Assembly: GCA_004123355.1 (NCBI GenBank)
Contig: SCHM01000001.1
Location: forward strand, 3,836,001-3,900,000
Source: Amphirosellinia nigrospora
Lineage: Eukaryota > Ascomycota > Sordariomycetes > Xylariales > Xylariaceae
Direction: 5' to 3'
Length of the DNA stretch: 64,000 nt
Part shown: piece by piece, positions 33,801 to 45,808 of the stretch
How the letters are laid out: every line of letters begins with the position of its first letter
Position numbering within the stretch: the first letter of the stretch is position 1
Notes under the pieces: model-generated
The model's input: the letters and a program-made list of their open reading frames with translations, nothing else
What the model was told of the DNA's origin: nothing
Databases searched by the model: none
Translations under genes and position numbers: made by a program

Positions 33801-35748
33801 CCCTAGCCACCCCCATAGGCGTATAATAGAGAGTAGCATACTGATCACTCACGCTTTAGTCCTCGAAAAGCTAGCTGCCTGGAATCATCGCAGCATCTAC
33901 AAAACCAAGCCCTTAGAAACAATGCTTCAGAAAGTTTTCACTCCGAGGTCGATTTTCGGCGGAACAAGTGAAGACGACGAGATGTTCACCAAAGTTGCTA
34001 TTACTACTACTAGTTCAATAGCCCAGCACGCTGTAGTTCTTGCTAATTACAACCGTCCAGATCCTACGGAATATGGTGAGGACGTTTTGAATAAGCTTGG
34101 GGCGATAGTCTAATGCAGTCCAGATCTACCATATCGATTCGACAGGTCCGACGGACCTGTCGGAGAATTCAAAGTCTGGGAGGCGTAAGTACCTGGAAAA
34201 GCGTAAGCGGCGTTCGATCAACAGACCAGATTTGCTTATTTGATATAATAGGGCACGGGCGACTTCTGCGGCACCTCCATATTTTAAGCCTTTTCTGAAG
34301 GATGAGACGAAAACGAGTTTCATCGATGGCGCCTTGTATCATAATAACCCAGTCTGGGTCGCCCATCACGAGAGAAAGCTAATATGGGGAGACAAAGCTA
34401 CCTCACCCCCAGATATCCTGCTCTCTCTTGGCACGGGGAAACACGATACTGATGATGGACAAGTATTACGTTCCTCACAATCTGCTGATGTACAACCCCC
34501 TTCCCAGGGCAAGTCGAAAGACCGTGTCACGCATTCGTTCCCACGACAAATGCTCACTATTGCAATTGATCGAATTGATAAGTTGCTTGAATGCAACACC
34601 ATATGGAATAATTACCTAGCGGAGAATACATCTTCGGATTTCGGGAGGGTAATAACCTCATCAAGCGACGATTCATTCGGATCAACCCAGATCTACGGTT
34701 TAAAGTTCCTCCCCTTGATGCTGTCACAGAGCTGGAACAACTCGAGAAGGCCGCGAATTATAACCTCAATCAGAACAGTCCGAAGATCAAAGAAGTGGCA
34801 CACAGACTAATCGCAAGCTCCTTTTTCTTTGAAAAGGATCATGGGTCAGTCAAACCAAATGCCATGGGCTATGAGTGCACTGGTCAGCACCCCGAACACA
34901 GCCAATTCATATTATCCTAACCTGAAACAAAACCGGCTAACATGCGCTTTTCAGGTTCGATACATTGCAGATTTGCGAATTCCTCAGAGCAAATGAAAGC
35001 TATGGGAGAATTTCTCAAAAGATGTCTGGGAGCTCAATTTGAACCTTTCTTTACTATTGAAGAAGAAGGTTATCGTGGCCGCAGCCTCCCAGTAATCATC
35101 ACCGAGGCCATTATCAGCGATATGTGCTTTAGAGGGACCTTCCCGCTCGGCAGGATACGGATACAGATGTCAAAGGAATTAGCTGTCACCACCATCTCGC
35201 TGTCACTGCAGAAAGGCCCCTACCCTCACTCTGCCGGTGCGCTGCTGCCAATAAGTGGGTTCCCACGAGAACTCGTCACCGAAGAAAGCGAATACCAAGG
35301 TTAGTTTCCACTCGCCTCACGTTAGTCATAACTGAGTCACTAAGCACATTCTGAAGTCTCGAACCCAAAACCCAAACCTCCCCGTCCCCGACCGTACAGC
35401 GGCGAGTTCAGGAGCCCCACGAAGCCTCAGCGGTTTCAGAGTTTCCGAGAGCGAAAGAAACTTGAAAGGCGTTCTTTAAGTGTGCGTGGCGATCTTCGAG
35501 CCTTGTCGTTGGCGAGCCAGCAGCCCGATGCACCAGACGTCCCAGCAATGCCGTCCAAATCCACTTCTCCATCGGTAGCGAGTCTAGCTCTGCCGCCGAT
35601 ACTTAAAGACCATACGCTAGGTAACCCGTTCTCACCTGCTGATTTTGATAGTTGGGCGCGGCCGTGCTCTATCGCAGGAGGAGTTCATATCCGAACTGGA
35701 GGCTTGACGGGGAACGCAAACTGTTGCCATGGAGTTAGGAATTGGTAA
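30862..35748 (+). CDS. Large multidomain protein: zinc module, GBP-like GTPase, RING-like, patatin phospholipase
   Basis: The start at 30862 opens a six-Cys module (CHSCRR...CIQCNN...CNDCW, 30892-30975). A P-loop GQTGAGKSTLIKILIDRF is assembled across an intron (31269-31317). A DxEG-type motif, LYADCEGLDGGE (31493-31528), resembles the G3 of guanylate-binding proteins. A helical middle follows (32232-33080). A RING-like module at 33140-33290 has CFSCLRE, CGHVLCLPC and CPLH. The patatin domain carries LCLDGGGVRGIVALQT, FFDLIVGTSTGGIIALGLG (catalytic Ser) and FIDGALYHNNPVWVAHHE (catalytic Asp). A helical and disordered tail ends near 35748. Patatin domains are acyl hydrolases acting on phospholipids. 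At least five frame shifts lie in the span, including C5 at 33305-33309 that needs six and a missing base near 33630. About 1,400 residues. The exact 3' end is uncertain. Confidence 0.85.
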
Positions 35749-36468
35749 TGACTAGGTATTAGGGCCAGACAAGCTGATCGCCCGAGTTTGTAGCAAGTGT
35801 AGGAGTACTTCCATACCAAATAGTAACGACTTTCATTTGTTCACTTTATTTCAATTCAAAAAAGACATGATTAAACACAGGAGTACTTGTAGTAATCGGG
35901 TACGTATTTTATTTGGATCCGCAAATTTTATTACTCTAATTTGCAGCTAATTTTACGAAAGTACGTCGAATATGAGCTTTTCTAAGTTTGCAGGATGTTA
36001 TAACTTCCAATTCTTGAGGCTTCTATTGCCATACGGACAAGCCACAAGCCTTATATGCATGAATATTCCCCTTTTTATGCCGTTTCTACTTTTGCCCCTT
36101 TCTTTCACACGTGGGGACTTTATCGATCACCTCGCCAAGACTCAAGCCAAGCGCAGCAAAATACACATGCAACGAATCTTCTCAAATTTCAACGAGGGAT
36201 GACGACCCCGGTATGCGCGCGACGTTATCGAAGAGCAAATGCCGTGGAGGATATCGTATTGAGATACAGCATAGCACTTACAGAGTCTAAGTGAAGTACG
36301 GCCTAGCTGAGGTAAACTCACTGCTTGTTAGAGTAACCATACAAAAGGGTTTTCCATCCTAATAACTAGAATAAGGATGAATCCGAAGCTTTATTGAGGT
36401 AATGACAATGATTCCTATTCTAACGCCTCGGGTATTCAACAATGAGATAGATCCAGCTCATCAGCAGC

Positions 36469-36695
36469 CTAATTAGTTGTTGAATCCCGAGCAGGAATCT
36501 TCGTACGCCAGTTAGGGTGACGAAGATTATACCGCTTAGCCATACAATTCTTGTACATGTGTGCTACAGGATGTGTAGAGCAATAATAAAGCAGTGAAAA
36601 ACTACAAGCTATTAACCCGACAGCAGCGGATAGTGTTACAACAGCTGCACCGGTGAATTTATCCTCGTCAAGTGATCTATCATGATTATAAGCAC
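36469..36695 (-). CDS. Possible last exon of a small membrane protein
   Basis: After an acceptor-like TGTAG at 36696-36700, an open frame reads GAYNHDRSLDEDKFTGAAVV, then TLSAAVGLIACSFSLLYYCS, then HPVAHMYKNCMAKRYN and RHPNWRTKIPARD before a stop at 36469. The middle is a convincing membrane-spanning helix flanked by charged residues. No upstream exon or start codon could be identified, and no family is recognised. It lies in otherwise AT-rich, featureless DNA. It could equally be chance or a relic. Confidence 0.25.
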
Positions 36696-38605
36696 CTACA
36701 TTCGTTTACGTTGAAATAGATCTACTTGTTAAAATTTCTCCCTGATAATTGAAATTCTATTTCATTGCGAATAGCAGAACTGATTGTCTCGTGTCTTCTA
36801 GTTGGAATTATATTTTAAGGTCAAACTAGATTGGTACACGCCAACTTCACCAAATTTATACAACAGGAAATGCTGAATTTCATGTGTTTGCTTGCGATGG
36901 AAGTCGCCGTTCCTAGCTTGATAACATAGATGCTCAAATATTCATCAGGAAAGTATGCTAGGAGCATCACTATTGAGATTTTATTTGCGACCTAAACTCG
37001 GTGGGCAAGGCAAAGTGATCGCTGAAGTGAGACTTGCAAGGAGGGTATCAATATCATAACAATAGCTTTGGAAAATACAAAATTAAACTATGATCTTAAG
37101 GCTCAACAGTTTTCTTTCTTTTTCTCTTTTTGGATGCAATACTCTAGTAAACAAGAAATAGCAACGCAAAACAAAAAAGCGTCAGTATTTTAAAACAGGT
37201 GTCACACGAACCTAGCTAAATAGACTAATTACAAGGCTGGCGGAGTCGCACGGATCTCACAAGTCTTAGACCTTTACCGAAGGGCAATACCGAGCACCGA
37301 GACAGGTCAGACTCCGGAGACACGAGTCTACGGAGATCCGTAAGGCTATTGGAATAAAAAAGACATGGCATCCTCCTACCCGTAGATGTACATCGGCAGA
37401 GAGAACAATTGACCCATTGTTCGGGTAGTTGCTTCAGATGTGCCACATGACTTCTGTTTATTGAAATAGGATAGAGTGGTGGTAACGCCATTGTAGTTAC
37501 TTGCAGTATAAACGGACCCTACCTGGAAAAGTTTTCCCCGGCTCGATGCATCCCTCAAATATAGAAGGACAGCTCTTCATAGCACCTTTGGCAACATAGT
37601 CGACTATGAGATAAATTGATCATATTCCAAGCCCCATATACCAGCCTCTTTTAAAATAGGGGTAGTTGAAAGAAAAAAATATTAAGACCACCTTACCGTT
37701 ACAGAAGGTCAATAGAGATCTTCATACTAGGTGTTCACAGAGAGTCTCTTGTAAACTTCAACAAAAATTATAGTATTGAGTAATTAAGCCCCACTATTTT
37801 TGGGGTGAAGTCAAAAAATTAGTTTATAAATAATACTAGGCGAAAAGGCCGTGAATTAAGTTCGTCTGCTAATAGCAGATAGAATTATCTTCGTGTCCCA
37901 TGCAGGTAGTACTGCGTCATGACGTCGGGTATTGTACTCCTGGGTCGAGTTAACCTATTATATGCATCTTGAGAAAGGCTACCACGGGGGAAAGTTTTTG
38001 TTAGTCGACAAGCTAGTATCAAGTTATCTACCTTTCCGAGTGTTAACACAGGACAGTTTTTGGTTGGAACCCAATGTTGGAATAACAGTGTTCGAAGAGA
38101 AGTAGAAGAAGTCTTACCTCCTAGCTCACCAACCGAGGCGCGTGAAGTATTCCATTCTACCATTACATAAGAGATTTGTAAGGCACCCTGGAAAGCTCAC
38201 TAACTATGGTGAAATTGTCTCGCCTAGTTGCGACCTGAGTAACAGCAAGTTACTAAAGCAAGCCTTGGGATTCCTCCCTACGTCCCATTTTCAGATAAAA
38301 AAAAAAGCAAAGGCATATCTAAAGATAGGCTATGCTAAAAGTGAGTTATTCTAGGACATAAAACTCGTAGGTCAGCAATAAATGATTAATCATATAGTCA
38401 ACTTAGGTTGAGATTTAGTAGCCTCCTGCCTTGTGATAGCAACGTCTTCGTTACCGGTTTCTCACCGAAAGGGACAGTAAAAACAGGTAAGAAGTCCCAG
38501 TGACATGTCGTATCTCCCCTCCAAGAAGCATCCGTGAGACAGGGATGGGAGTTCATCTCTCCAACTGTTGGGGGTATTCACGGAGCAGGCTTTGCGACTG
38601 AGCAT

Positions 38606-39046
38606 TTAGAAACTACAGAGAGATAAGCGAGCAGGGATATCGAGGTGATCTACAAATAAGAATGTCACGGCATGGGCTAGGACGCAATCCCAATCGCAGC
38701 ACCCCGTTACTTCCGTGGACTTATCCTCGTTCGCCGCGTCAAGCGTCCTCTTTACCGCCATCTTGGTCAATGGCCAGATTGGCCGATTACGCCGCCTTAC
38801 TACATGATTCGACGACCTAGAAGAGGTGGGGTTAAAATTATGGCCGTTGTGTTCGCCAAGGGAGTCTCCGAACCCTATCATTTCTTCTTCGAAGACATCG
38901 AAGCGATGGGGTTGGCCAATGCTAAGGTGTATCCTGTCAAATAGGAGTAGGCCTCTTCTTCTACCTCCCTGATGAGGTAAAGGCAGATAGATCAATTTTA
39001 AATATCTTGTTCGGTAGTAAATTTTAGGTTTCTGCCCAATTATCAT
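38606..39046 (-). CDS. Unidentified open frame, 146 codons
   Basis: An ATG-initiated frame on the minus strand (MIIGQKPKIYYRTRYLKLIY...) covers a short island that is GC-richer than its AT-rich flanks. It ends with a Cys-containing segment GCCDWDCVLAHAVTFLFVDH. I do not recognise it. There are no introns or family motifs, so it may be chance. Confidence 0.15.
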   Translation of the reverse strand: MIIGQKPKIYYRTRYLKLIYLPLPHQGGRRRGLLLFDRIHLSIGQPHRFDVFEEEMIGFGDSLGEHNGHNFNPTSSRSSNHVVRRRNRPIWPLTKMAVKRTLDAANEDKSTEVTGCCDWDCVLAHAVTFLFVDHLDIPARLSLCSF

Positions 39047-40746
39047 CAATTCCAAGCAAATACCTCGTCACATCAAATAGAGACCTCCATCTTAGATGTC
39101 TGGCAAGTGGCCAATGTCGGTTTACCCGCTTCACTGTAACATCCAAACTATTTTCAACATTAAAGTTTACGTCGACAGCACATAATTAATAATTTAATTT
39201 ATTATAATATTAAAGCGACAATCCAATCGTATCAGGTCAATTGGCATATTATGGACGCTCATGTGTCCTACGTTACTCCTAGCCACCTAGAGATAGCATC
39301 ATTTTTCACACACGCCACTCCGCCATCCACCCACCACAAAAAATTCGGCATCCAAATCATGATTTGGGAGCTTATTGATGGCCCCGATGCGATCTAAAGA
39401 AGGGTGGTATGAACATACGCAGATTTCAAAAGGCAAACTTCACAACGTACTATGTACGATATGCACAATCCAACAGCAACAGGCCCTAGAACTTGATATT
39501 CCCCAAGCCGTGGCTAAGAATAGTCTGCAGCTACCCTGAAACAGCTCCAAATAAGCCCAATCGTCGTCGTCTTCCACTGGCCATCTGCGTTTATGAAACG
39601 GGCCAAGATATGCATGTCACCCCACCGCCCATAACCTCACACCATACATACGCACCCACCATCACACCTCAAACACGATAAGCCACTCGTCCTACTTAAG
39701 CCAGGCAAGTTTTGCCGCCACATATTGTACTCGCCACGAGAGGGTAGATACCATTTACCCATACCTTGGCGATGTGATGACGATGCTGATCGACGAAACT
39801 CGCCGGGCACGTGGCGTACGTGCGTGTGCCAGGCTTGCGCCGATCGGGATTGGAGGAGGAAACTCAAACATCATCTGTCAACGCGACAAGACGTACCATA
39901 CATGTTTTCGGCTCAAGCGGATATCTTAAGTCGCTGTCGTGCTTGTGCGCCAGGAACCTCTTCTCCGAAGAAATATTCTGGCCCGGAAGGGCGGACTATC
40001 GTGTTACTCATCCGAACGACCCCGATATGTCTGCCTACATAGCTGCGCTCGCAATTAGATCGATACCGAAACATGTTCATCGAAAGACATGTCTATGGTG
40101 TGATAGCTCAAGGGTCGAGTGAACATTACTTCATCTCTTACGAATAAGCTTCAAGCCAAAGCAAGGCACAATCCTTAGGTAGGCGAGTGTTCATCACCCC
40201 AGAAGAACGGGAGTAAGTTACAAGCGAGTGACCGAGGGATAAAAGGTGATTAGACGAGAAGGCTAGCATCCAGGCACGCAATATCCGTGCGCATCTCATC
40301 TCATCTCACCCCTCCCCCTCTACATCCCGCACGGCATTGAGCGGGCTCCCGCCCTGCCACATACACGCTCTTTTAGTTAGTGTCGCATCGTCATCAATCA
40401 TCCGCATCACCACCATCGCCGAGGGCGAAACCGTGTCTTCCAGCCTCGAGTCATGGCTCGAGGGCCAACTGGCAGCTGGGGAAGAAGGGATGCCCCGGCC
40501 TGACCTACAGATCGACCTGACGCAGCGCAACACCACACTAGTGTAGGCACAGCCCGGCCCAGCCCGAGGGGCCGGGAACGCCCCTGGTGCGAGAGACGCG
40601 GCGACTAGTGCTGACTACAGTAGTCTTAGTCTAGGCTCAAGGGGCAGGGGATATATTCTTAGACTCGGAGAATTCGCGCTCTATACGGTACTTTATTTCC
40701 CCAGGCACCTATCTCCCCCTTCGGCAGGTGCTTAGGCCGTCGGTAT

Positions 40747-40790
40747 CGTGTCAGTCAGCCAGTCAGTCAATCAGTCAGTCAGCCAGTCAA
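40747..40790. repeat. Imperfect (CAGT)n tetranucleotide repeat
   Basis: Roughly eleven imperfect units of the CAGT/CAGC/CAAT type run here, for example CAGTCAGCCAGTCAGTCAAT. It is a microsatellite in non-coding DNA. Confidence 0.8.
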
Positions 40791-42281
40791 GCGAGTTGAG
40801 GTACAGTACCTGCTGTAGAAGGAGTGGGAGCGAGGTTAGAAAGCAAGCCGTCAAGCCGGCGCTGGGCATTGTCATACCACCCAGACACCAATCATCCAGT
40901 CATGTTGTGTCTTGTTCAGGTAGCTCAACATGTATCTAGAATGACCACTGCTCACAGCAGAGAGCAAGCTGGCTTGGAATTCTCTCATTTCGGATCAGAT
41001 AATGGCGTTAGATCGATAGCCAGTGAGCCCGCCTGTCATCCATCCAAATTGTATTTCGTTCCCGCTTCTATGGATACTTTCAACATGTTGTGAGACTGCT
41101 GTCAGTGGAGGGCTAGGGTGGGCTAGCATTGGACGCCACTTGAGAACTTAATTTTCTCTCGGGTGGGTTGGCGTGTAGAATGCAACTGATTGCGAAGTAG
41201 TACAAACGCCAACATCTCTGCCACGTAATGTTGAGTTTGTTGCACCTTACGTATTGTTGGCTAACGCGTACACCATCAACTTCTTCTTACAACATGGTTG
41301 ACACCTTTTCTAGCGGCGTACCGTATCTTAGCAAGTAGAGTTCCGGGAAAGACCCCCCCATTCAAATGGAAATAGTTCACCGGCATCTAGCGGTTGATAT
41401 TGCTGTTCGCCAAGCGCTATGAGGACATCATCATTTCCCCACGTGTATGTTTCACCTAGTGTTTATAGAGTAAAGGAAGAGCCTATAATGATCAAGATCA
41501 ACTTGTTGAATACTTTTCATACTGCCCAGCAGGACCGTCAGGTTATGTTGTATCAGTTCCCCTCAATCAACCCATAATCGCCCTCTATGTGTAAAGAAAC
41601 AAAGCAAAAACAAGTCCCAAAAGAATCGCGTACGCCCCTTCGTCTGTCTTCCTCCGCGATGAACCGATCTCAATCAGCCCTTCACTTCAACATAACCACA
41701 ACCAGAGGGTATCAGGTAATTTGAGAACTATCTACAATTAAGCTATCTAGGAGAGATTGGAAGGAAAATGTTGAGTGTCGAGTTTTCGTTGTATAGTGTC
41801 ATATAAACAGTGAATAGAGGAGTCAAGTAATATTGAGGAAAAAGGGTTCATAGAATCGCACCCGCAGAGCACCTAGAGACAACGCTCCAGCCCTGAGGAG
41901 TTGCATGGAATGGAGTAATTCATTTGTGTCGTTCATTTTCGCTCGTGTTCCGAGTAGGGGCGTGGCAATCGTAGAATCCACTTCCCCATCAGGGTCCGTT
42001 CGGTGTGACGGTGTGAGATGCGGCGTAAAACAGCGGATTGCGTGTATCTTTCGGAATGGTCGTCGTATGTGATATGTAGTAAAGAGAGTAAAATATAAAT
42101 GTAGCCGGTTTGCCATTAAGCAAATCATAAACACCCCGTACCAGTCTATATCATTTCGTTTTCATCCGGATATCAGTCTATGAGAAGTATCGTAACACGT
42201 GCAGGATTTTCTTCGACGGCTAGGTGTAAGCAACTTCATTCCAAAGCTCAGCTTTCAACCAGGCGCTAAGTAATTCATCCC

Positions 42282-44340
42282 TTAGATCATATTGTTGGCA
42301 TCGGGGATTAGAAACGCGTTCTGAGAGAATGTCTTCTCATCTTGTCTAGGAGTTGAATGCTGGACAATAGGAAGCACCGATGCCGGTGTAGGGGTAGTAG
42401 CCATAGATAAAGAGCCAGATGTATGTTGGGGAGTTACTGGGCGTTGTTGCTCGACCCTAGGTTTAGCGATCTGTGAAGTGGCCAGAGCCCTAGAGTGACT
42501 ACTCTCGCGGCGTCTCTTAGGAGCATCTTTGATCTTCGGGTGTGTGTGGCACTGTACAAGTTAGCATGAGATAATAGTGTTGGTTGCATCGAGTATTGTC
42601 GCTGACCTTGTAGGCATGTCGAAACCAAGTTGTGCCCTTCTTCTTACTGCTGACCAAAGCAATCCAGTCGTTACAACTCCCACATAGGCCTTCCCAAACA
42701 TCTGGGCTACCATCCATTCGACGTGTTTCTTGCGGCTCCTGGAAAGGGTTCCCCGTTGCGGCACTTATACCATGGGTGAAACTCTTATCGTACCAAAATG
42801 CCGAGTTTTTCAAGACGAGCCATCGACCTGGTTTACAAATCCCACACCAACCTTCTCGCTTATTGCCGTGTCCACGAACCCACCTCGGAGTGTATAAGTC
42901 TCCTTCAAACCGTAGCTCTTGTTCGTGAGGTACCAAGTCAGGATCAGAAGGGTTCATGTCCTCAGGCGGCGGTGGAATTTGCTCTTCTTGCAGTGAAGAA
43001 TACAAGTCCGGCGGGTCAGAGAGATCCGTATAATGACCGTGTAGCGAGTGCGGATCAGCATTGCTATGCAACATCCTGAATAGCCCATGTGACATTAATG
43101 GAGGGGGTGTCTCATAGTGTGGCTCCGGATGGAATCCATTCGACGGCAAATGTGGCAATTGGCTCGGAAGAATCATGCCATTCCGAAAGCCTGGAGGATG
43201 CGACACAAGGAATGGGTATTGCTGCATAGCTTGTAGGTTTCCAAAGTTTAACGGCAGTGGGTTGTTAGAGATTGTGGGCGACGAATGATGCGAGGGCATT
43301 CGTGCCCCAAAGGCGTCATGAGTATGATGATATACAAAAGGCGAAGGCCGTCGATTGGAAGTAGTGCCGTAAGATCCAGTTGACCACCTCTTATTCCGCG
43401 AGCTATTATCCACGTTGTATGGCGCCGACCTCATACCTGGACGTGGAGAAGGAGACGCACCACGACCACGACTTTGTGCTCGAACAAGTTCCGAGCGGCT
43501 TTGTGGTGTCATTCGAGGAGAAGCGACGGGAGATAGCTGCGTGGAGGACATGAGCGAATTCCTGTTCGAAGGCGGTGGATAGTCCGATGAGAATGATGGC
43601 GCCTCTGATAAAGCAGCAGAGAAATCTTCGTACGAAGGCATGTCGGAAAGGCCGGTAGTTGACATGGTAAAGGACGAGCCAGACATGCGGCGCGGCTTTA
43701 TTCCTGATTCGAAATTGAGCGCTTCATTGTCGACTTGCGAATTGGGGAAGCGGAGATCCAGGATCGGAATCGCTTCGTCAGTAGTGAATGCCTGACCAAT
43801 TGCCATATCGTTGTCGAGTTGATGCACTTCTAGGCTATCTTCACACGGCTTTGACACCCATGAGTCTGTTTTCATTGTCAGCTGCCATCTTACAACGCTC
43901 TCATTAAACTCACTAGTTTCCATTGCGAGTCCTGGGTAGAAGTTCTGATGCATTGAGACGGGGCGTGACATGGTGTCGCTGGGGTATGCATCGTCAGACC
44001 TGATGAAGTCTCCCATGATGGCATCCCAAATTCCTCGCCAGCACAAAACGTAAAGCCTTCGTAAATGGTAGCCGGTCTGGGCCGGGAACTTTGAGACGTG
44101 GGAGTCGTCCAGACATCAGTAGACCCTGTCGACATCTCTGCTTTCGCGGGTGTTTCCATCCCAGCCATAGTGGCCATAGGAGTCGAGCTCGGTGGCCGTC
44201 CGTCCACCCTTACTTTTTCGTCGAGGCCGAAGACAAGAGCAGATGATTGTATCTGCTGTTGCCTGATAGTAAGTTAGCGTTGATACAAATATAACAATAG
44301 GTAAAAATGAAGATTACAGATGCGTGTCACTCAAGTCCAT
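42282..44340 (-). CDS. Transcription regulator with Rua1 C-terminal domain
   Basis: The start at 44340 (MDLSDTHL) is followed by an intron with a TATCAG acceptor, then QQQIQSSALVFGLDEKVRVD. A long Ser/Pro-rich disordered middle leads to the C-terminal domain found in Ustilago Rua1: FEGDLYTPRWVRGHGNKREG, WCGICKPGRWLVLKNSAFWY, DKSFTHGISAATGNPFQEPQ, GLCGSCNDWIALVSSKKKG and TTWFRHAYK. A last intron (about 42550-42605) precedes CHTHPKIKDAPKRRR. Conserved Cys pairs suggest zinc binding. In Ustilago the namesake controls ustilagic acid genes; in ascomycetes the targets are generally unknown. One base is missing: AAA at 44028-44030 should be AAAA, which restores GEEFWDAIMGDF. About 640 residues. The domain call is firm, the function general. 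Confidence 0.9.
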
Positions 44341-45100
44341 GACTTAATGTATCAAGCAACGAAAATGAATTCTGGTGTATTACTGTGCAAGAACTGAGAT
44401 GGGAATGTGTATCAGTAGATGAATGGGGACGTGGCCTGACCTGAGATCTAGGCTGATGAGTGGGGGATAGATGCCTTGGTTCACGTCTCAAGCTGTACAT
44501 GCCACAAGATAAAGTCTTTACTTAACTTACATAGTATAATAGTTTGAGATGATATGGGCGGTTAAGCAATCATTAATCTCCGGCGAGGTTTATAGAGTGC
44601 GGAGTTGGTAAAGAGCGCGACCTGTATATAGATACGGGAATAGTGCGGAAGGCGTGTGCCTCACGACGTGAGGGCTGAAGGGAACGTATAAGTTGATTGA
44701 ACAATGCTAGGGGTTCGGGATCAAGGGCGTTTCTTGATGGTAAAGAGCGTGATGAATTGTTTGAAGGAACGACAACCTGCTAGGTGGATTGGGTCAGGTA
44801 CACGTACTCTGGCGCGTCTTGGTAAGAAGAGAGCCAGCTCCCAATATTATAGACTGGAGGGGCAATAGTAGGCTTTACTTTAGATGGTAGATAAAGGAGT
44901 GACTAGCGGTAGTATGCCTTCATAGTCTATAGTAGGTGGAGAGAGTGGCGAGGCGAGAAGAGGAGTAAAAGGGTAGGTAGGTGGTCGGAGGGCGGCACAG
45001 GTCGCCCAGAGGTATAAAAGAAGTACTTGTGGAATATAGGCACCATCCCGGATCACCTCGATTAAATTCAGCACGGTCAGGTTCGGAACACCGGTAGGAG

Positions 45101-45808
45101 CTAAGCCGGGTTCTTTGATACAAACCTGGGCACATCTAGAGACTTAGGAGAGAGATCGGTGTACGAGGTACTGCTTGGCTCGTTGTAAATGGACATCGAC
45201 AGGGCAGTGAGCAGGGAGCAGCGAGAGCTACTGGGATTTTGGTACAGGGTTGGGAAGGTTACATCTGGCCGTCGATGATGTGTTCCCATCGAGCTTCGGA
45301 GCAGCTCAACAGTCGTAAGTAGTGTTAGGGAGATATGGGGGAGCGACGGAGGGATCAAGTCACCCGTTAGATGGGGAATGCAGTTAGAAACCGACGGGAT
45401 GCCAGGGAGTGCCCCAGTTGAAGACCCATGAAAGGTGCATTCTTTTGGAATAGGCGGGCCAGGGTTGGGATATAACAGGTCACAACATATTTGATATAGG
45501 GCAGAAGAAGCATCACAGAAAACTGAGTAATGGCCGCCAAGACCGAGAAAGACGATATGAGCCTCACTAAAAGAACCGTGCTGCGAGAAGAGGGTCATGG
45601 GGAAAAGGTGATTTGGAGGGGGTGGCTTGTATGCATCTTGGATGGAGCAGATTGATACAAGGGCCGCGAGACCATCAATATTGAGCGCAACTGTGAGCGG
45701 AATGTAACCATTTCCCAACTCTGAAGTAATCCGGTTCATCGATCGTCCATGATTTCCAGCCACGAACAGAACAGAGTCGGGATGAGGCGCTCGAACGAGA
45801 TGCTTCAT
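45101..45808 (-). CDS. Unidentified open frame, 235 codons
   Basis: An ATG at 45808 opens an uninterrupted frame of 235 codons (MKHLVRAPHPDSVLFVAGNH...) rich in Ser, Pro and Leu and ending at 45101. It has no recognisable domain or signal peptide. Its length is greater than usually expected by chance, yet composition and the lack of introns do not argue strongly for a gene. It lies about 760 bp upstream of the Rua1-type gene on the same strand, so it could be part of that gene's long leader. Confidence 0.3.
   Translation of the reverse strand: MKHLVRAPHPDSVLFVAGNHGRSMNRITSELGNGYIPLTVALNIDGLAALVSICSIQDAYKPPPPNHLFPMTLFSQHGSFSEAHIVFLGLGGHYSVFCDASSALYQICCDLLYPNPGPPIPKECTFHGSSTGALPGIPSVSNCIPHLTGDLIPPSLPHISLTLLTTVELLRSSMGTHHRRPDVTFPTLYQNPSSSRCSLLTALSMSIYNEPSSTSYTDLSPKSLDVPRFVSKNPA

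Larger units (their letters stand above)
35758..42281. other. 6.5-kb gene-poor stretch, partly AT-rich
   Basis: No recognisable gene family is present. From about 35.8 to 38.5 kb and again near 39.1-39.25 kb the DNA is strikingly AT-rich, with runs such as ATTAATAATTTAATTTATTA near 39185. This is compatible with an old repeat altered by C-to-T point mutation (RIP), but no transposon protein can be read. Two weak open frames are listed separately. The end nearest 42.28 kb is the 3' UTR of the Rua1-type gene. Confidence 0.4.

Noticed and set aside
39725-40122. Two overlapping plus-strand frames of about 100 codons
   Set aside because: Neither shows family features, and two frames open together in a GC-rich patch is expected by chance.
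45020-45115. GC-rich patch with GGTTCGGAACACCGG-type symmetry, considered as a structured RNA or 5S rRNA
   Set aside because: No 5S consensus elements are present and the symmetry is short; it lies within an open frame of uncertain status.
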